This document shows positions 7,713 through 15,105 of a stretch of DNA of 64,000 nucleotides, in pieces; the first letter of the stretch is position 1, and every line of letters starts with the position of its first letter. A program made the translations under genes and the position numbers. The stretch covers positions 5,445,784-5,509,783 of the forward strand of contig NZ_HG964446.1 of the NCBI RefSeq assembly GCF_000689255.1, read 5' to 3'. The DNA is from Mycobacterium triplex. Lineage in GTDB: Bacteria > Actinomycetota > Actinomycetes > Mycobacteriales > Mycobacteriaceae. The notes below the pieces were generated by a model. That model saw nothing but the letters and a program-made list of their open reading frames with translations. It ran no database searches and was not told the DNA's origin.

Positions 7713-9668
7713 CTACTTGGCAATCGAGCCCGTCGACGCGGACGCGGTCAGAAATCGTCGAGCCAAATTGGCCTCGGTCGACTCGCCCGCTTCCCAGTGC
7801 GCGATCCACGGCCCGGTGCCCTCCGACTGGTCGACGATCCCGTCTTCCAGCCAGCGGTACCGCCCCTCCAGTACCTCGTGGGTGAGCTGCACATCGCTGG
7901 TGTCGGTGTTGGTCCACAGCCCGTCGAACAGCGCGTCGACCCGCAAGGTCGCTTGCTGGCAGAAGGCTTCGGCCAGCTCGTAAGCCTGTTGTCCCAGTTC
8001 GGGATCCGCGACGCGTTGTCCTTCGGCGCGCACGCACGCCGCCGACATCGCGAACAGCTCGGCGCCGATGTCGACGATCCGCCCCAAGAACCCCTGCTTT
8101 TGCTCGAGCTTGGCCTGCCAGCGCGCCATCCCGTAGAAGGTGTTGCGGGCCAGCTTGCGGGTGGAGCGTTCGACGAACCGCAGGTGCGCCGCCAGCGGAC
8201 CGAATTCGCTGTATGCCCTGGGCCGCTGCCCTTCACCAAAAACTAGCTGCGGCAACCACTTTGCGTAGAAGCCGCTGGCCCCGACCGCCGCGGCGGCCTT
8301 CTCCCGCAACCCCGTGTCGGGTTTGGCGAGGTCACCGGCCGCACTCAAGTGGGCATCGACGGCCTCGCGGGCGATCAGCAGCCGCATGATCTCGCTGGAC
8401 CCTTCGAAGATGCGGTTGATCCGCAGATCGCGCACCGCCTGCTCGGCCGGCACCGCGCGCTCCCCGCGCGCGGCCAGCGACTCGGAAGTTTCATAGCCAC
8501 GGCCGCCGCGGATCTGCACAAGCTCATCGGCGATGAGGCAAGCCATTTCGCTGGACCACAGTTTGGCCAGCGCCGCCTCGATGCGGATGTCGTTGCGCCC
8601 TTCGTCGGCCATCTGGCCGGACAGTTCCAGCACCGCATCCAGCGCGTAGTTGGTGGCGGCGATGAAGGAGATCTTGCGGGCCACCGCTTCGTGTTTGGCC
8701 AGCGGCTTGCCCCACTGCACTCGCTCGCCGGACCATTCGCGGGCGATCTTCAACGCCCACTTCGACGATCCCGTCGCATTCGCGGGGATCGACAACCGTC
8801 CGGCGTTCAGCGTGGTCAATGCGATCTTCAGGCCGTCGCCTTCGCGGCCGATCAGGTTCTCGCTGGGCACCCGGACGGCGTGCAGCCGCGTCACACCGTT
8901 CTCGATGCCGCGCAGGCCCATGAACTTGTTGCGTCGCTCCACGGTGATGCCGGGCGAATCGGCCTCGACCACGAAGGCGCTGATGCCGCCGCGGTGCCCG
9001 TCGCTCTTGGGTACCCGGGCCATCACCACGAGCAGTTCGGCGACCACGCCGTTGGTGGTCCACAACTTGACGCCCTCGAGTTCGTAGGCCCGCCCGCCGT
9101 CGACCGGCGTCGCCGTGCAGGCCAGCCGCGCGGGGTCCGACCCCACGTCCGGCTCGGTGAGCAGAAAGGCCGAAATCGCACCGGCGGCACAGCGCGGCAA
9201 GAACTTCCGCTTCTGCTCGTCGGTGCCGGCAAGCTTCAGCGGCTCGGGCACCCCGATCGATTGATGTGCCGACAACAACGCACCCAGGCTGGGATGAACC
9301 GACGAGATCATCATCAGTGCCCGGTTATAGGCGACTTGCGACATGTTCAGCCCGCCGTATTCGGACGGGATCTTCATGCCGAAACAGCCCAATTCGGCTA
9401 ATCCCTTGACGTATTCGTCGGGAATTTGCGCATCGCGCTCGATCAACCCGCCGTCGACGGTGTTCAGGAATTCGCGCACCCGGGCGAGAAACTCCCGGGT
9501 ACGTGCTTCGTCGGCATCCGACGGTTTGGGGAACGGGTGTATCAGCTCCAACGGAAAATGGCCGAGGAACAACTCCTTGGCGAAGGACGGTTTATCCCAA
9601 CCACTTTCGCGGGACTCTTCGGCGAGCGCTCTCGCTTGCTCCTCGGTGACCTGCGCCTGCTGTGCCAT
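7713..9668 (-). CDS. fadE10: Acyl-CoA dehydrogenase FadE10
   Basis: FAD-dependent acyl-CoA dehydrogenase of 651 aa, close to the length I recall for M. tuberculosis FadE10 (Rv0873). It oxidises acyl-CoA to trans-2-enoyl-CoA with electron transfer to ETF. Visible signatures are FLLTEPDVGSDPARL (substrate/FAD region), KLWTTNG, the helical segment with GGRGYETSES, and RINRIFEGSSEIMRL. A C-terminal extension of about 180 residues makes it a long (VLCAD-like) form. The ATG at 9668 is preceded by GAGGAGGCTGCG, a strong Shine-Dalgarno; the 15 residues upstream in frame are not needed. The chain-length preference is not readable. Confidence 0.92.
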   Translation of the reverse strand: MAQQAQVTEEQARALAEESRESGWDKPSFAKELFLGHFPLELIHPFPKPSDADEARTREFLARVREFLNTVDGGLIERDAQIPDEYVKGLAELGCFGMKIPSEYGGLNMSQVAYNRALMMISSVHPSLGALLSAHQSIGVPEPLKLAGTDEQKRKFLPRCAAGAISAFLLTEPDVGSDPARLACTATPVDGGRAYELEGVKLWTTNGVVAELLVVMARVPKSDGHRGGISAFVVEADSPGITVERRNKFMGLRGIENGVTRLHAVRVPSENLIGREGDGLKIALTTLNAGRLSIPANATGSSKWALKIAREWSGERVQWGKPLAKHEAVARKISFIAATNYALDAVLELSGQMADEGRNDIRIEAALAKLWSSEMACLIADELVQIRGGRGYETSESLAARGERAVPAEQAVRDLRINRIFEGSSEIMRLLIAREAVDAHLSAAGDLAKPDTGLREKAAAAVGASGFYAKWLPQLVFGEGQRPRAYSEFGPLAAHLRFVERSTRKLARNTFYGMARWQAKLEQKQGFLGRIVDIGAELFAMSAACVRAEGQRVADPELGQQAYELAEAFCQQATLRVDALFDGLWTNTDTSDVQLTHEVLEGRYRWLEDGIVDQSEGTGPWIAHWEAGESTEANLARRFLTASASTGSIAK

Positions 9669-9703
9669 CGCAGCCTCCTCGCTACACGACTGTCGCGAGG
9701 AGT

Positions 9704-9730
9704 GAGTACCCAAACTGGGACGCGGTACTC
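9704..9730. terminator. GAGTACC/GGTACTC hairpin downstream of cspB
   Basis: Perfect 7-bp arms GAGTACC (9704-9710) and GGTACTC (9724-9730) with a 13-base loop lie just after the cspB stop and 36 bases before fadE10 on the same strand. It is most likely a cspB terminator; it could instead be an operator for fadE10. Confidence 0.45.
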
Positions 9731-9735
9731 GGGTG

Positions 9736-10143
9736 TTAGGCGTCGAGCTCCCGGGCCACGGCCTTGACCACCTCGGAAACGCGACGGGCGACCTTGCGGT
9801 CGGGGTAGCGCCCCTTGCGCAGCTCGGGCTGCACGGTGCTCTCCAGCAGGGTGATCATGTCCTCGACCATGCCGTGCAGCTCGTCCGGGTTGTGCTTGTG
9901 CTCGACAGGTGCCTCGCGCCGCGTCTTGGCAAGGCTGGGCGGTGGGTCGATCAGCTTGAGACTCAACGCCTGCGGTCCGCGCCGGCCGGAAGCCAAGCCG
10001 AATTCCACCTTCTGCCCTGTCTTCAGCCCCTCAACGCCCTCGGGCAACGCCGACGAGCGGACATAGACGTCCTCGCCGTCTTCCTGCGATAGGAAGCCGA
10101 ACCCTTTTTCGGCGTCGTACCACTTAACCTTGCCGGTCGGCAC
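9736..10143 (-). CDS. cspB: Cold-shock protein CspB (long form, Rv0871)
   Basis: A 135-aa protein, the length recalled for M. tuberculosis CspB. An N-terminal cold-shock domain (residues 1-70) carries RNP1 (KGFGFLSQ, 13-20) and an RNP2-like strand (VYVR, 27-30) for single-stranded nucleic-acid binding. A C-terminal helical extension (DELHGMVEDMITLLESTVQ, then DRKVARRVSEVVKAV) is typical of the long actinobacterial form. The GTG at 10143 gives the expected VPTGKVKWYD start, so the 10 upstream in-frame residues are excluded. Confidence 0.92.
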   Translation of the reverse strand: MPTGKVKWYDAEKGFGFLSQEDGEDVYVRSSALPEGVEGLKTGQKVEFGLASGRRGPQALSLKLIDPPPSLAKTRREAPVEHKHNPDELHGMVEDMITLLESTVQPELRKGRYPDRKVARRVSEVVKAVARELDA

Positions 10144-10308
10144 TGGTCTCACCTGCTTGTCTGACGGAAACAACTAGGAATGGACAACATAAGAAGCGTC
10201 CCGCCTGTGCAGGACGCGATGCGGATTCAGATCCTACTCGGGTGGTTGCCCGGCCAGCACCCCTGTTTCGTTGTCACTCGCTAGGCTGGCAGTACTGCTG
10301 GAGGAGAT

Positions 10309-10713
10309 ATGCGCCTGGTTCTGAACATAATCTGGCTCGTATTCGGCGGCCTCTGGATGGCCGTCGGATACTTCGCTGCGGCGCTCATCTGCTTCTTGCT
10401 CATCATTACGATTCCGTTCGGGTTTGCCTCGCTGCGCATCGCCTCGTACACGTTGTGGCCATTCGGCCGGACGATCGTCGACAAACCGACCGCCGGAACC
10501 GGCGCCCTGATCGGGAACGTCGTCTGGGTGCTGCTGTTCGGCATCTGGCTGGCGATCGGTCACCTGGTGAGCGCGGCGGCCATGGCGGTGACGATCATCG
10601 GGCTCCCGCTGGCGCTGGCCAACCTCAAACTGATCCCGGTGTCGCTGATGCCGCTGGGCAAGGAGATCGTCCCGGTCTCGTCGGCGGCCCCGTTTGCGCG
10701 GGTGCCCGCATGA
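10309..10713 (+). CDS. YccF-family (DUF307) membrane protein (Rv0870c-like)
   Basis: A 134-aa protein with the duplicated YccF architecture: two copies of a hydrophobic pair each ending in a conserved I-P-F/L-G-x-A-x-x-x-x-x loop (FLLIITIPFGFASLRIASY and VTIIGLPLALANLKLIPVSL). Roughly four membrane segments are predicted. Function is unknown in the family. A GGAGGAGAT Shine-Dalgarno precedes the ATG. The stop overlaps the moaA2 ATG (ATGA), so the two are translationally coupled. Confidence 0.87.
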   Translation: MRLVLNIIWLVFGGLWMAVGYFAAALICFLLIITIPFGFASLRIASYTLWPFGRTIVDKPTAGTGALIGNVVWVLLFGIWLAIGHLVSAAAMAVTIIGLPLALANLKLIPVSLMPLGKEIVPVSSAAPFARVPA

Positions 10714-11792
10714 CGCTGACCGCGCTGGGTGTGCCGACGGTCCCGAGCCTGACGAGCGGCGGAGCCCTCGTCGCCGGAATGCCAACGGACGGCCCGCTGC
10801 TCGACACCTACGGCCGGGCCGCGACCGACCTGCGCGTGTCGCTGACCGATCGCTGCAACCTGCGGTGCAGTTACTGCATGCCGGCCGAGGGCCTGGATTG
10901 GCTGCCCGGCGAGCAGCTGCTGCGGCCCGAGGAGCTGGCCCGGCTGATGCGCATCGCCGTGACCCGGCTCGGTGTGACCAGTGTGCGGTTCACCGGCGGT
11001 GAGCCACTGTTGTCCCGCCACCTCGAAGAGGTGGTCGCGGCGGCGGCCGGATTGCGTCCCCGCCCGGAGATCTCGCTGACCACCAACGCTGTCGGGCTGG
11101 CACGACGGGCGGCCAAGCTGGCCGCGGCGGGGCTGGACCGGGTCAACATTTCGCTGGACAGCGTCAACCGGGATCGCTTCGCCGCCATCACACGCCGCGA
11201 CCGGCTCGCCGACGTGGTGGCCGGCCTGGCCGCCGCCAAGGCAGCCGGGCTGGCGCCGGTCAAAGTGAACGCGGTGCTCGATCCCACCACCGGTCGCGAG
11301 GATGTCGTCGAGCTGCTCGGGTTCTGCCTCGAACACGGCTACCAGTTGCGCATCATCGAGCAGATGCCGCTGGACGCCGGGCACCAATGGCGCCGGGAGG
11401 CCGCGTTGACGGCCGACGACGTGCTGGCGGCGCTGCGGCCGCACTTCCGGCTGCGCCCGGACCCGGCGCCGCGCGGGTCGGCGCCCGCCGAGCTGTGGCT
11501 GGTGGACAGCGGCCCGAACACCCCGGCCGGAAAGTTCGGCGTCATCGCCTCGGTGTCACACGCCTTCTGCGGGACTTGTGACCGCACCCGATTGACGGCC
11601 GACGGCCAGATCCGCAGCTGCCTGTTCTCCGCCGACGAGACCGACCTGCGCGGCCTGTTGCGTGGCGGCGCGACCGACGACGCGATCGAGGCGGCCTGGC
11701 GCGCCGCGATGTGGGCCAAGCCCGCCGGCCACGGGATCAACGACCCCAACTTCGTCCAGCCCGACCGCCCGATGAGCGCGATCGGTGGCTGA
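10710..11792 (+). CDS. moaA2: GTP 3',8-cyclase MoaA2
   Basis: Radical-SAM enzyme for the first step of molybdopterin synthesis, converting GTP to 3',8-cyclo-7,8-dihydro-GTP with MoaC. In 360 aa it has the N-terminal cluster motif C49-x3-C53-x2-C56 (CNLRCSYCMP), the GGEPLLSR loop, the C-terminal second [4Fe-4S] site C287-x2-C290-x13-C304 (CGTCDRTRLTADGQIRSCLF) and the conserved terminal Gly-Gly. The ATG overlaps the YccF stop. moaD2 begins inside its last codons (8-base overlap). The other genes of the set (moaC2, mog, moaE2) lie beyond rpfA on the opposite strand. Confidence 0.94.
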   Translation: MTLTALGVPTVPSLTSGGALVAGMPTDGPLLDTYGRAATDLRVSLTDRCNLRCSYCMPAEGLDWLPGEQLLRPEELARLMRIAVTRLGVTSVRFTGGEPLLSRHLEEVVAAAAGLRPRPEISLTTNAVGLARRAAKLAAAGLDRVNISLDSVNRDRFAAITRRDRLADVVAGLAAAKAAGLAPVKVNAVLDPTTGREDVVELLGFCLEHGYQLRIIEQMPLDAGHQWRREAALTADDVLAALRPHFRLRPDPAPRGSAPAELWLVDSGPNTPAGKFGVIASVSHAFCGTCDRTRLTADGQIRSCLFSADETDLRGLLRGGATDDAIEAAWRAAMWAKPAGHGINDPNFVQPDRPMSAIGG

Positions 11793-12063
11793 GCTTTTCG
11801 TCGACCCCGACGGCATCCGGGTGACGGTGCGCTACTTCGCCGCCGCGCGCGCCGCCGCCGGAGCCGAAACGGAGACCGTGGTGCTGCGCGCGGGCGCCAC
11901 GGTGGCCGAGTTGGTGGAAAGACTCGCCGCTCCGGGTACCCGCCTCGCAACCGTGCTGGACCGCTGCTCCTATCTCTGCGATGGCGTCGCGGTCCGCGAC
12001 GAAACCAAAGCGTTGCGCTCGGGTAACACGATTGACGTGTTACCCCCCTTCGCCGGCGGCTGA
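11785..12063 (+). CDS. moaD2: Molybdopterin synthase small subunit MoaD2
   Basis: A 92-aa ubiquitin-fold sulfur carrier. The C-terminus is the diagnostic Gly-Gly (PPFAGG), which is adenylated and thiocarboxylated and then inserts into MoaE to convert cPMP to molybdopterin. The GTG start lies within the last codons of moaA2, giving tight coupling. Its partner subunit, MoaE2, is encoded at 13.3-13.75 kb on the other strand. Confidence 0.92.
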   Translation: MAELFVDPDGIRVTVRYFAAARAAAGAETETVVLRAGATVAELVERLAAPGTRLATVLDRCSYLCDGVAVRDETKALRSGNTIDVLPPFAGG

Positions 12064-12497
12064 TTTTGTGAGATAACTCACGTAACGGAATGATAACGGC
12101 CCGGACACGGGCCGATATCGGGTCGGTGTGACCTGGGCAAATCGCAGGTGCTCCTGCGTCTTTCAAAGATGTCCGAGCGGGAAACGCCGAGTTTCGTAGA
12201 AAGTGACGGGGCCAACAGAACCGGCTACGGTCTCCGGAGGCTCGCCAAGTTGAACGGATGGCGTCCCTCCCTCACCCGTAGCGCCGAGCTCCATCCAATG
12301 GGCGGGGGACACCGAAATCTGGATGGAGGCGGGGGACCCACCGGTCCGCCGGACTGGGGTCGCGTGCGACTCCTTGGGGTGAAGCCGACGTCGGCTCTCG
12401 CGAGACGACTCGAGACGACAACGGCCGGGTGACCTCTTGAACCCGAACCCGACAGCTGACCTCGCAGGCGCGTTACGAGAGGAAAATTTCGGCGCGT
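12064..12497. other. 434-bp leader region between moaD2 and rpfA
   Basis: There is no credible protein-coding frame. The stretch holds the rpfA promoter region at its left end (AT-richer than its surroundings, at about 12064-12110), the ydaO-type aptamer (listed separately) and the rpfA ribosome-binding site GAGAGGAAA at about 12478-12486. Confidence 0.7.
12150..12440 (+). promoter_or_regulatory. ydaO/yuaA-type c-di-AMP riboswitch upstream of rpfA
   Basis: The leader contains hallmark conserved stretches of the ydaO (c-di-AMP) aptamer in the right order: GCGGGAAACGCCGAG near 12177-12191, GGGGGAC blocks in the centre, and CTTGGGGTGAAGCCG near 12372-12386 followed by a GACGTCGGC pairing arm. 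Several GC-rich helices separate them. ydaO aptamers occur upstream of rpf and cell-wall hydrolase genes in actinobacteria, and c-di-AMP normally turns expression off. Exact aptamer ends and the expression platform cannot be set by eye. Confidence 0.85.
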
Positions 12498-13295
12498 ATG
12501 AGTGGACGTCATCGCAAGCCCACGACATCCAACATCAGCGTTGCCAAGATCGCCTTTACCGGGGCGGTACTTGGTGGCGGCAGCATCGCCATGGCCGGTC
12601 AAGCGGCCGCGGCCACGGATGGTGAATGGGATCAGGTAGCCCGTTGCGAATCGGGCGGCAACTGGGGAATCAACACCGGCAACGGCTACTACGGCGGCGT
12701 TCAGTTCAACGCCAGCACGTGGGCCTCGCACGGCGGCGGCGAATACGCCCCGTCGGCGCAGCTGGCCACCAGGGAGCAGCAGATCGCCGTCGCTGAGCGA
12801 GTTCTCGCGACGCAGGGTCGTGGCGCCTGGCCGGTGTGTGGTGGACCGTTGTCGGGTCCGACCCCGCGCGAGGTGCTTCCGGCACCGGCGGGCTTGGACC
12901 TGCCGGGTCTCAACGGTCCGCTGGCTCCGCCGCCGACAGACGTGCCTCCGCCGGACGCTCCTCCCCCGCCGCCCGCGGATGCGCCGACGCCGGTGCAGCT
13001 GGCCTCCTTCGACCAGCCGGCGCCCGCGGATCTGCTGCCCGCGCCTCCCGCCGATGCTCCGCCGCCGCCGGCCGACGTGCCGCCCCCCGCGGACGCCCTC
13101 CCCCCGGCACCACCCGCCGACGCTCCGCCGCCGGCCGACGTGCCACCGCCCGCGGACGCTCCGCCGCCCGCGGAGGCCGTGCAGCAGGCCACCGGGGTCG
13201 GCTACACCCAGAAACTGTGGGAAGCGATCCGCGGCGAAGACGTCAACGGAAACGACGCGCTGGACTCGCTGGCGCAGCCTGCCCCCGTCAACTGA
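12498..13295 (+). CDS. rpfA: Resuscitation-promoting factor RpfA
   Basis: Secreted muralytic transglycosylase that cleaves peptidoglycan and promotes regrowth of dormant cells. In 265 aa it has a signal peptide (about 1-39, ending AAAA before TDGEWD) and the Rpf domain (40-116) with catalytic Glu51 and the paired Cys50/Cys114 (QVARCESGGNWGINTGNGYYGG, then GAWPVCGG). A Pro/Ala/Asp repeat region (about 137-235) of PPADAPPP-like units follows, then a short conserved tail (YTQKLWEAIRGEDVNGNDALD). M. tuberculosis RpfA is recalled as 407 aa; the difference is mainly in the repeat region. Expression is probably gated by the c-di-AMP riboswitch upstream. Confidence 0.95.
   Translation: MSGRHRKPTTSNISVAKIAFTGAVLGGGSIAMAGQAAAATDGEWDQVARCESGGNWGINTGNGYYGGVQFNASTWASHGGGEYAPSAQLATREQQIAVAERVLATQGRGAWPVCGGPLSGPTPREVLPAPAGLDLPGLNGPLAPPPTDVPPPDAPPPPPADAPTPVQLASFDQPAPADLLPAPPADAPPPPADVPPPADALPPAPPADAPPPADVPPPADAPPPAEAVQQATGVGYTQKLWEAIRGEDVNGNDALDSLAQPAPVN
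12940..13185. repeat. Pro/Ala-rich repeat tract in rpfA
   Basis: Imperfect tandem repeats encode PPADAPPP/PPADVPPP units in the central part of RpfA. The repeat number sets the length of the wall-spanning linker and is the main reason this RpfA is shorter than the M. tuberculosis one. Confidence 0.75.
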
Positions 13296-13324
13296 CGAGG
13301 GCGGGCCGGCGCCGAGTCAACGCG

Positions 13325-13750
13325 CTAGGCCGAACCCACCCATTCGTCGGTTCCGTCGTCGAAAAACTGGTGCTTCCAGACCGGTAGCCGCGCCTTGATG
13401 GTGTCCACCAGCTGGGCGCAGGTGGCGAACGCTTCCTGCCGGTGATCGGCGGCAACCGCGGCCACCAGTGCCGCCTCTCCGATGTGCAGCACACCGATGC
13501 GGTGGCTGGCCGCCACCGCGCGCACGCCCGTGGCCGCCTCGGTGACCTCGGCCACCACGTCCGCCATCACCTGTGCGGCCGACGGATGCTCGGAGTACTC
13601 CAGCCGCACCACCCGGCGGCCTTCGTCGTGATCGCGAATCATGCCGACGAACCCGACGATGGCCCCGGCCGAGCGGTGGCCTACCAGTTCTTCATGCTCG
13701 ACCAGCGAGATCGGCTGATCGGTCATCGCCGCGCGCAAAACGACCGTCAT
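13325..13750 (-). CDS. moaE2: Molybdopterin synthase large subunit MoaE2
   Basis: A 141-aa catalytic subunit that, with MoaD2, adds the dithiolene sulfurs to cPMP. Family motifs are RSAGAIVGFVGMIRDHD, the SHRIGVLHIGEAALVAAV strand and the active-site region KARLPVWKHQFF with Lys119 and Lys126. The ATG at 13750 overlaps the mog stop (ATGA). Frame upstream of it only repeats the mog region. It is last in the moaC2-mog-moaE2 operon. Confidence 0.94.
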   Translation of the reverse strand: MTVVLRAAMTDQPISLVEHEELVGHRSAGAIVGFVGMIRDHDEGRRVVRLEYSEHPSAAQVMADVVAEVTEAATGVRAVAASHRIGVLHIGEAALVAAVAADHRQEAFATCAQLVDTIKARLPVWKHQFFDDGTDEWVGSA

Positions 13751-14229
13751 CGCTCGTGGTCTTTGCCCGCGATCTGGTCGAGGGCATGATCGAGCACGTC
13801 GGCAAGTACTCCCAGCCCGTCGCGTACGCCGCCGGGCGAACCCGGCAGGTTGACGATCAAGGTTCGGCCGGCCACCCCGCACACGCCGCGCGATAGCACC
13901 GAAGTCGGCACCTTGGGCAGCCCCGATGCGCGTATGGCCTCGGCCAGGCCCGGAATCATGTAGTCGACGACCGCGACGGTCTGGTCCGGGGTGCTGTCCG
14001 TCGGCGAGATGCCGGTGCCACCCGTGGTGAGGATGACGTCGACATCGTCGTCGAGTGCACCGCGCAGCGCCTCGCCGACCGGGTTACCATCGGCGACGAC
14101 TTGCGGATCCGCGGCCGAAAACCCATGCTGCTCAAGCCATTCGGCGATGACCGGTCCGCATTTGTCGGTGTACACACCGTCTGAGGCCCGAGTCGACGCG
14201 ACAATGATGCGGGCGGACCGGGTGCCCAT
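13747..14229 (-). CDS. mog: Molybdopterin adenylyltransferase Mog
   Basis: A 160-aa MogA/MoaB-like enzyme that adenylates molybdopterin before molybdate insertion. Its nucleotide/MPT-binding motif TTGGTGISPTDSTPDQT is intact, as is the downstream GVAGRTLIVNLPGSPGGVRD. The ATG at 14229 shares its A with the TGA of moaC2 (TGATG) and gives the expected length. Co-transcribed with moaC2 and moaE2. Confidence 0.93.
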   Translation of the reverse strand: MGTRSARIIVASTRASDGVYTDKCGPVIAEWLEQHGFSAADPQVVADGNPVGEALRGALDDDVDVILTTGGTGISPTDSTPDQTVAVVDYMIPGLAEAIRASGLPKVPTSVLSRGVCGVAGRTLIVNLPGSPGGVRDGLGVLADVLDHALDQIAGKDHER

Positions 14230-14756
14230 CAGCGCGCCCAACTTCCGGTCTTGCCGCCCTCCTTGCGGAGCACGCGGACATCATCGATACGAGCCGCCGG
14301 GTCGACCGCCTTGATCATGTCGTAAAGCGTAAGCGCGGCGACGCTCACCGCGGTCAGCGCCTCCATCTCCACGCCGGTGCGGTCGGTGCTGCGCACCGTC
14401 GCCACGATCTCGATATCCGACTCGCCCACGGTGAAATCGACGTCTACCCCGGTGAGCGCGAGCTGGTGGCACAGCGGGATCAGCTCGCTGGTGCGCTTGG
14501 CCGCCAGAATGCCCGCCACCCGGGCAGTGGCCAACGCGTCGCCCTTGGGCAGCCCGCCGCTGGAGATCAGCGCGATGACGTGTGCGGAAGTCCGCAGGGC
14601 GCCCGCGGCAACGGCGGTGCGTTTGGTGACTCCCTTTTCGGTGACGTCGACCATGTGCGCGGCGCCTCGCTCGTCGAGGTGCGACAGGGCGTCCGGGCGG
14701 GATTCCTGCGACTGCCAGGCCTGCTCGGGCCTGGACGCTCCGGATGCCCCAGCCAT
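14229..14756 (-). CDS. moaC2: Cyclic pyranopterin monophosphate synthase MoaC2
   Basis: A 175-aa partner of MoaA that rearranges the cyclised GTP to cPMP. Visible motifs are AAHMVDVTEK, the IPLCHQLALTG loop with its active-site histidine, and GVEMEALTAVSVAALTLYDM followed by IKAVDP with the conserved lysine. Start: ATG at 14756; ATG at 14765 (MPPM) is possible. The N-terminal 30 residues are variable in the family. It heads the moaC2-mog-moaE2 chain, 12 bp after the small Rv0863-like gene. Confidence 0.93.
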   Translation of the reverse strand: MAGASGASRPEQAWQSQESRPDALSHLDERGAAHMVDVTEKGVTKRTAVAAGALRTSAHVIALISSGGLPKGDALATARVAGILAAKRTSELIPLCHQLALTGVDVDFTVGESDIEIVATVRSTDRTGVEMEALTAVSVAALTLYDMIKAVDPAARIDDVRVLRKEGGKTGSWAR

Positions 14757-14768
14757 CGGCGGCAATAC

Positions 14769-14978
14769 CTACCGGTTGATGACCGTGACCGGGTGGATGT
14801 AGGGCAGATGGTCGGATTCCACCGGGAACACCAGGTCACCGAACGGCGACAGTGCTCCGGTGCGATCGGTCACCAGCTCGCTTACCGCATGGTCGTCGGG
14901 GTCCGTCGTCGGCCAGCCGTTGTCGACGTACCTGGTTTTGCCCGCCTTGCCCTCAGCAATGTCAGCCACGCCGTCCAT
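14769..14978 (-). CDS. Small conserved protein (Rv0863-like)
   Basis: A 69-aa hydrophilic, acidic protein (MDGVADIAEGKAGKTRYVDN at the N-terminus, HLPYIHPVTVINR at the C-terminus). It sits immediately upstream of moaC2 in the same orientation and matches the position of Rv0863. The frame extends far upstream but only antisense to the 750-aa helicase-associated gene, so the ATG at 14978 is taken. No domain recognised; function unknown, possibly co-expressed with the Moco genes. Confidence 0.65.
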   Translation of the reverse strand: MDGVADIAEGKAGKTRYVDNGWPTTDPDDHAVSELVTDRTGALSPFGDLVFPVESDHLPYIHPVTVINR

Positions 14979-15105
14979 TCTGACAGGTCGCGCACGCGCG
15001 CGTGACACGAGTCGCGACGCTGAGTTCTTCCCCACAACCGGCGGCAGCAGCTGGTGCGTGCTCGCCGCGCCGCAGCATCCGCAAGCTGCTTTACGCTGGT
15101 CAGCA

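Noticed and set aside
10174..10308. Searched for a molybdenum-cofactor riboswitch ahead of the YccF-moaA2 unit.
   Set aside because: The gap is short and shows no conserved Moco-motif helices; moaA2 is coupled to the YccF gene instead.
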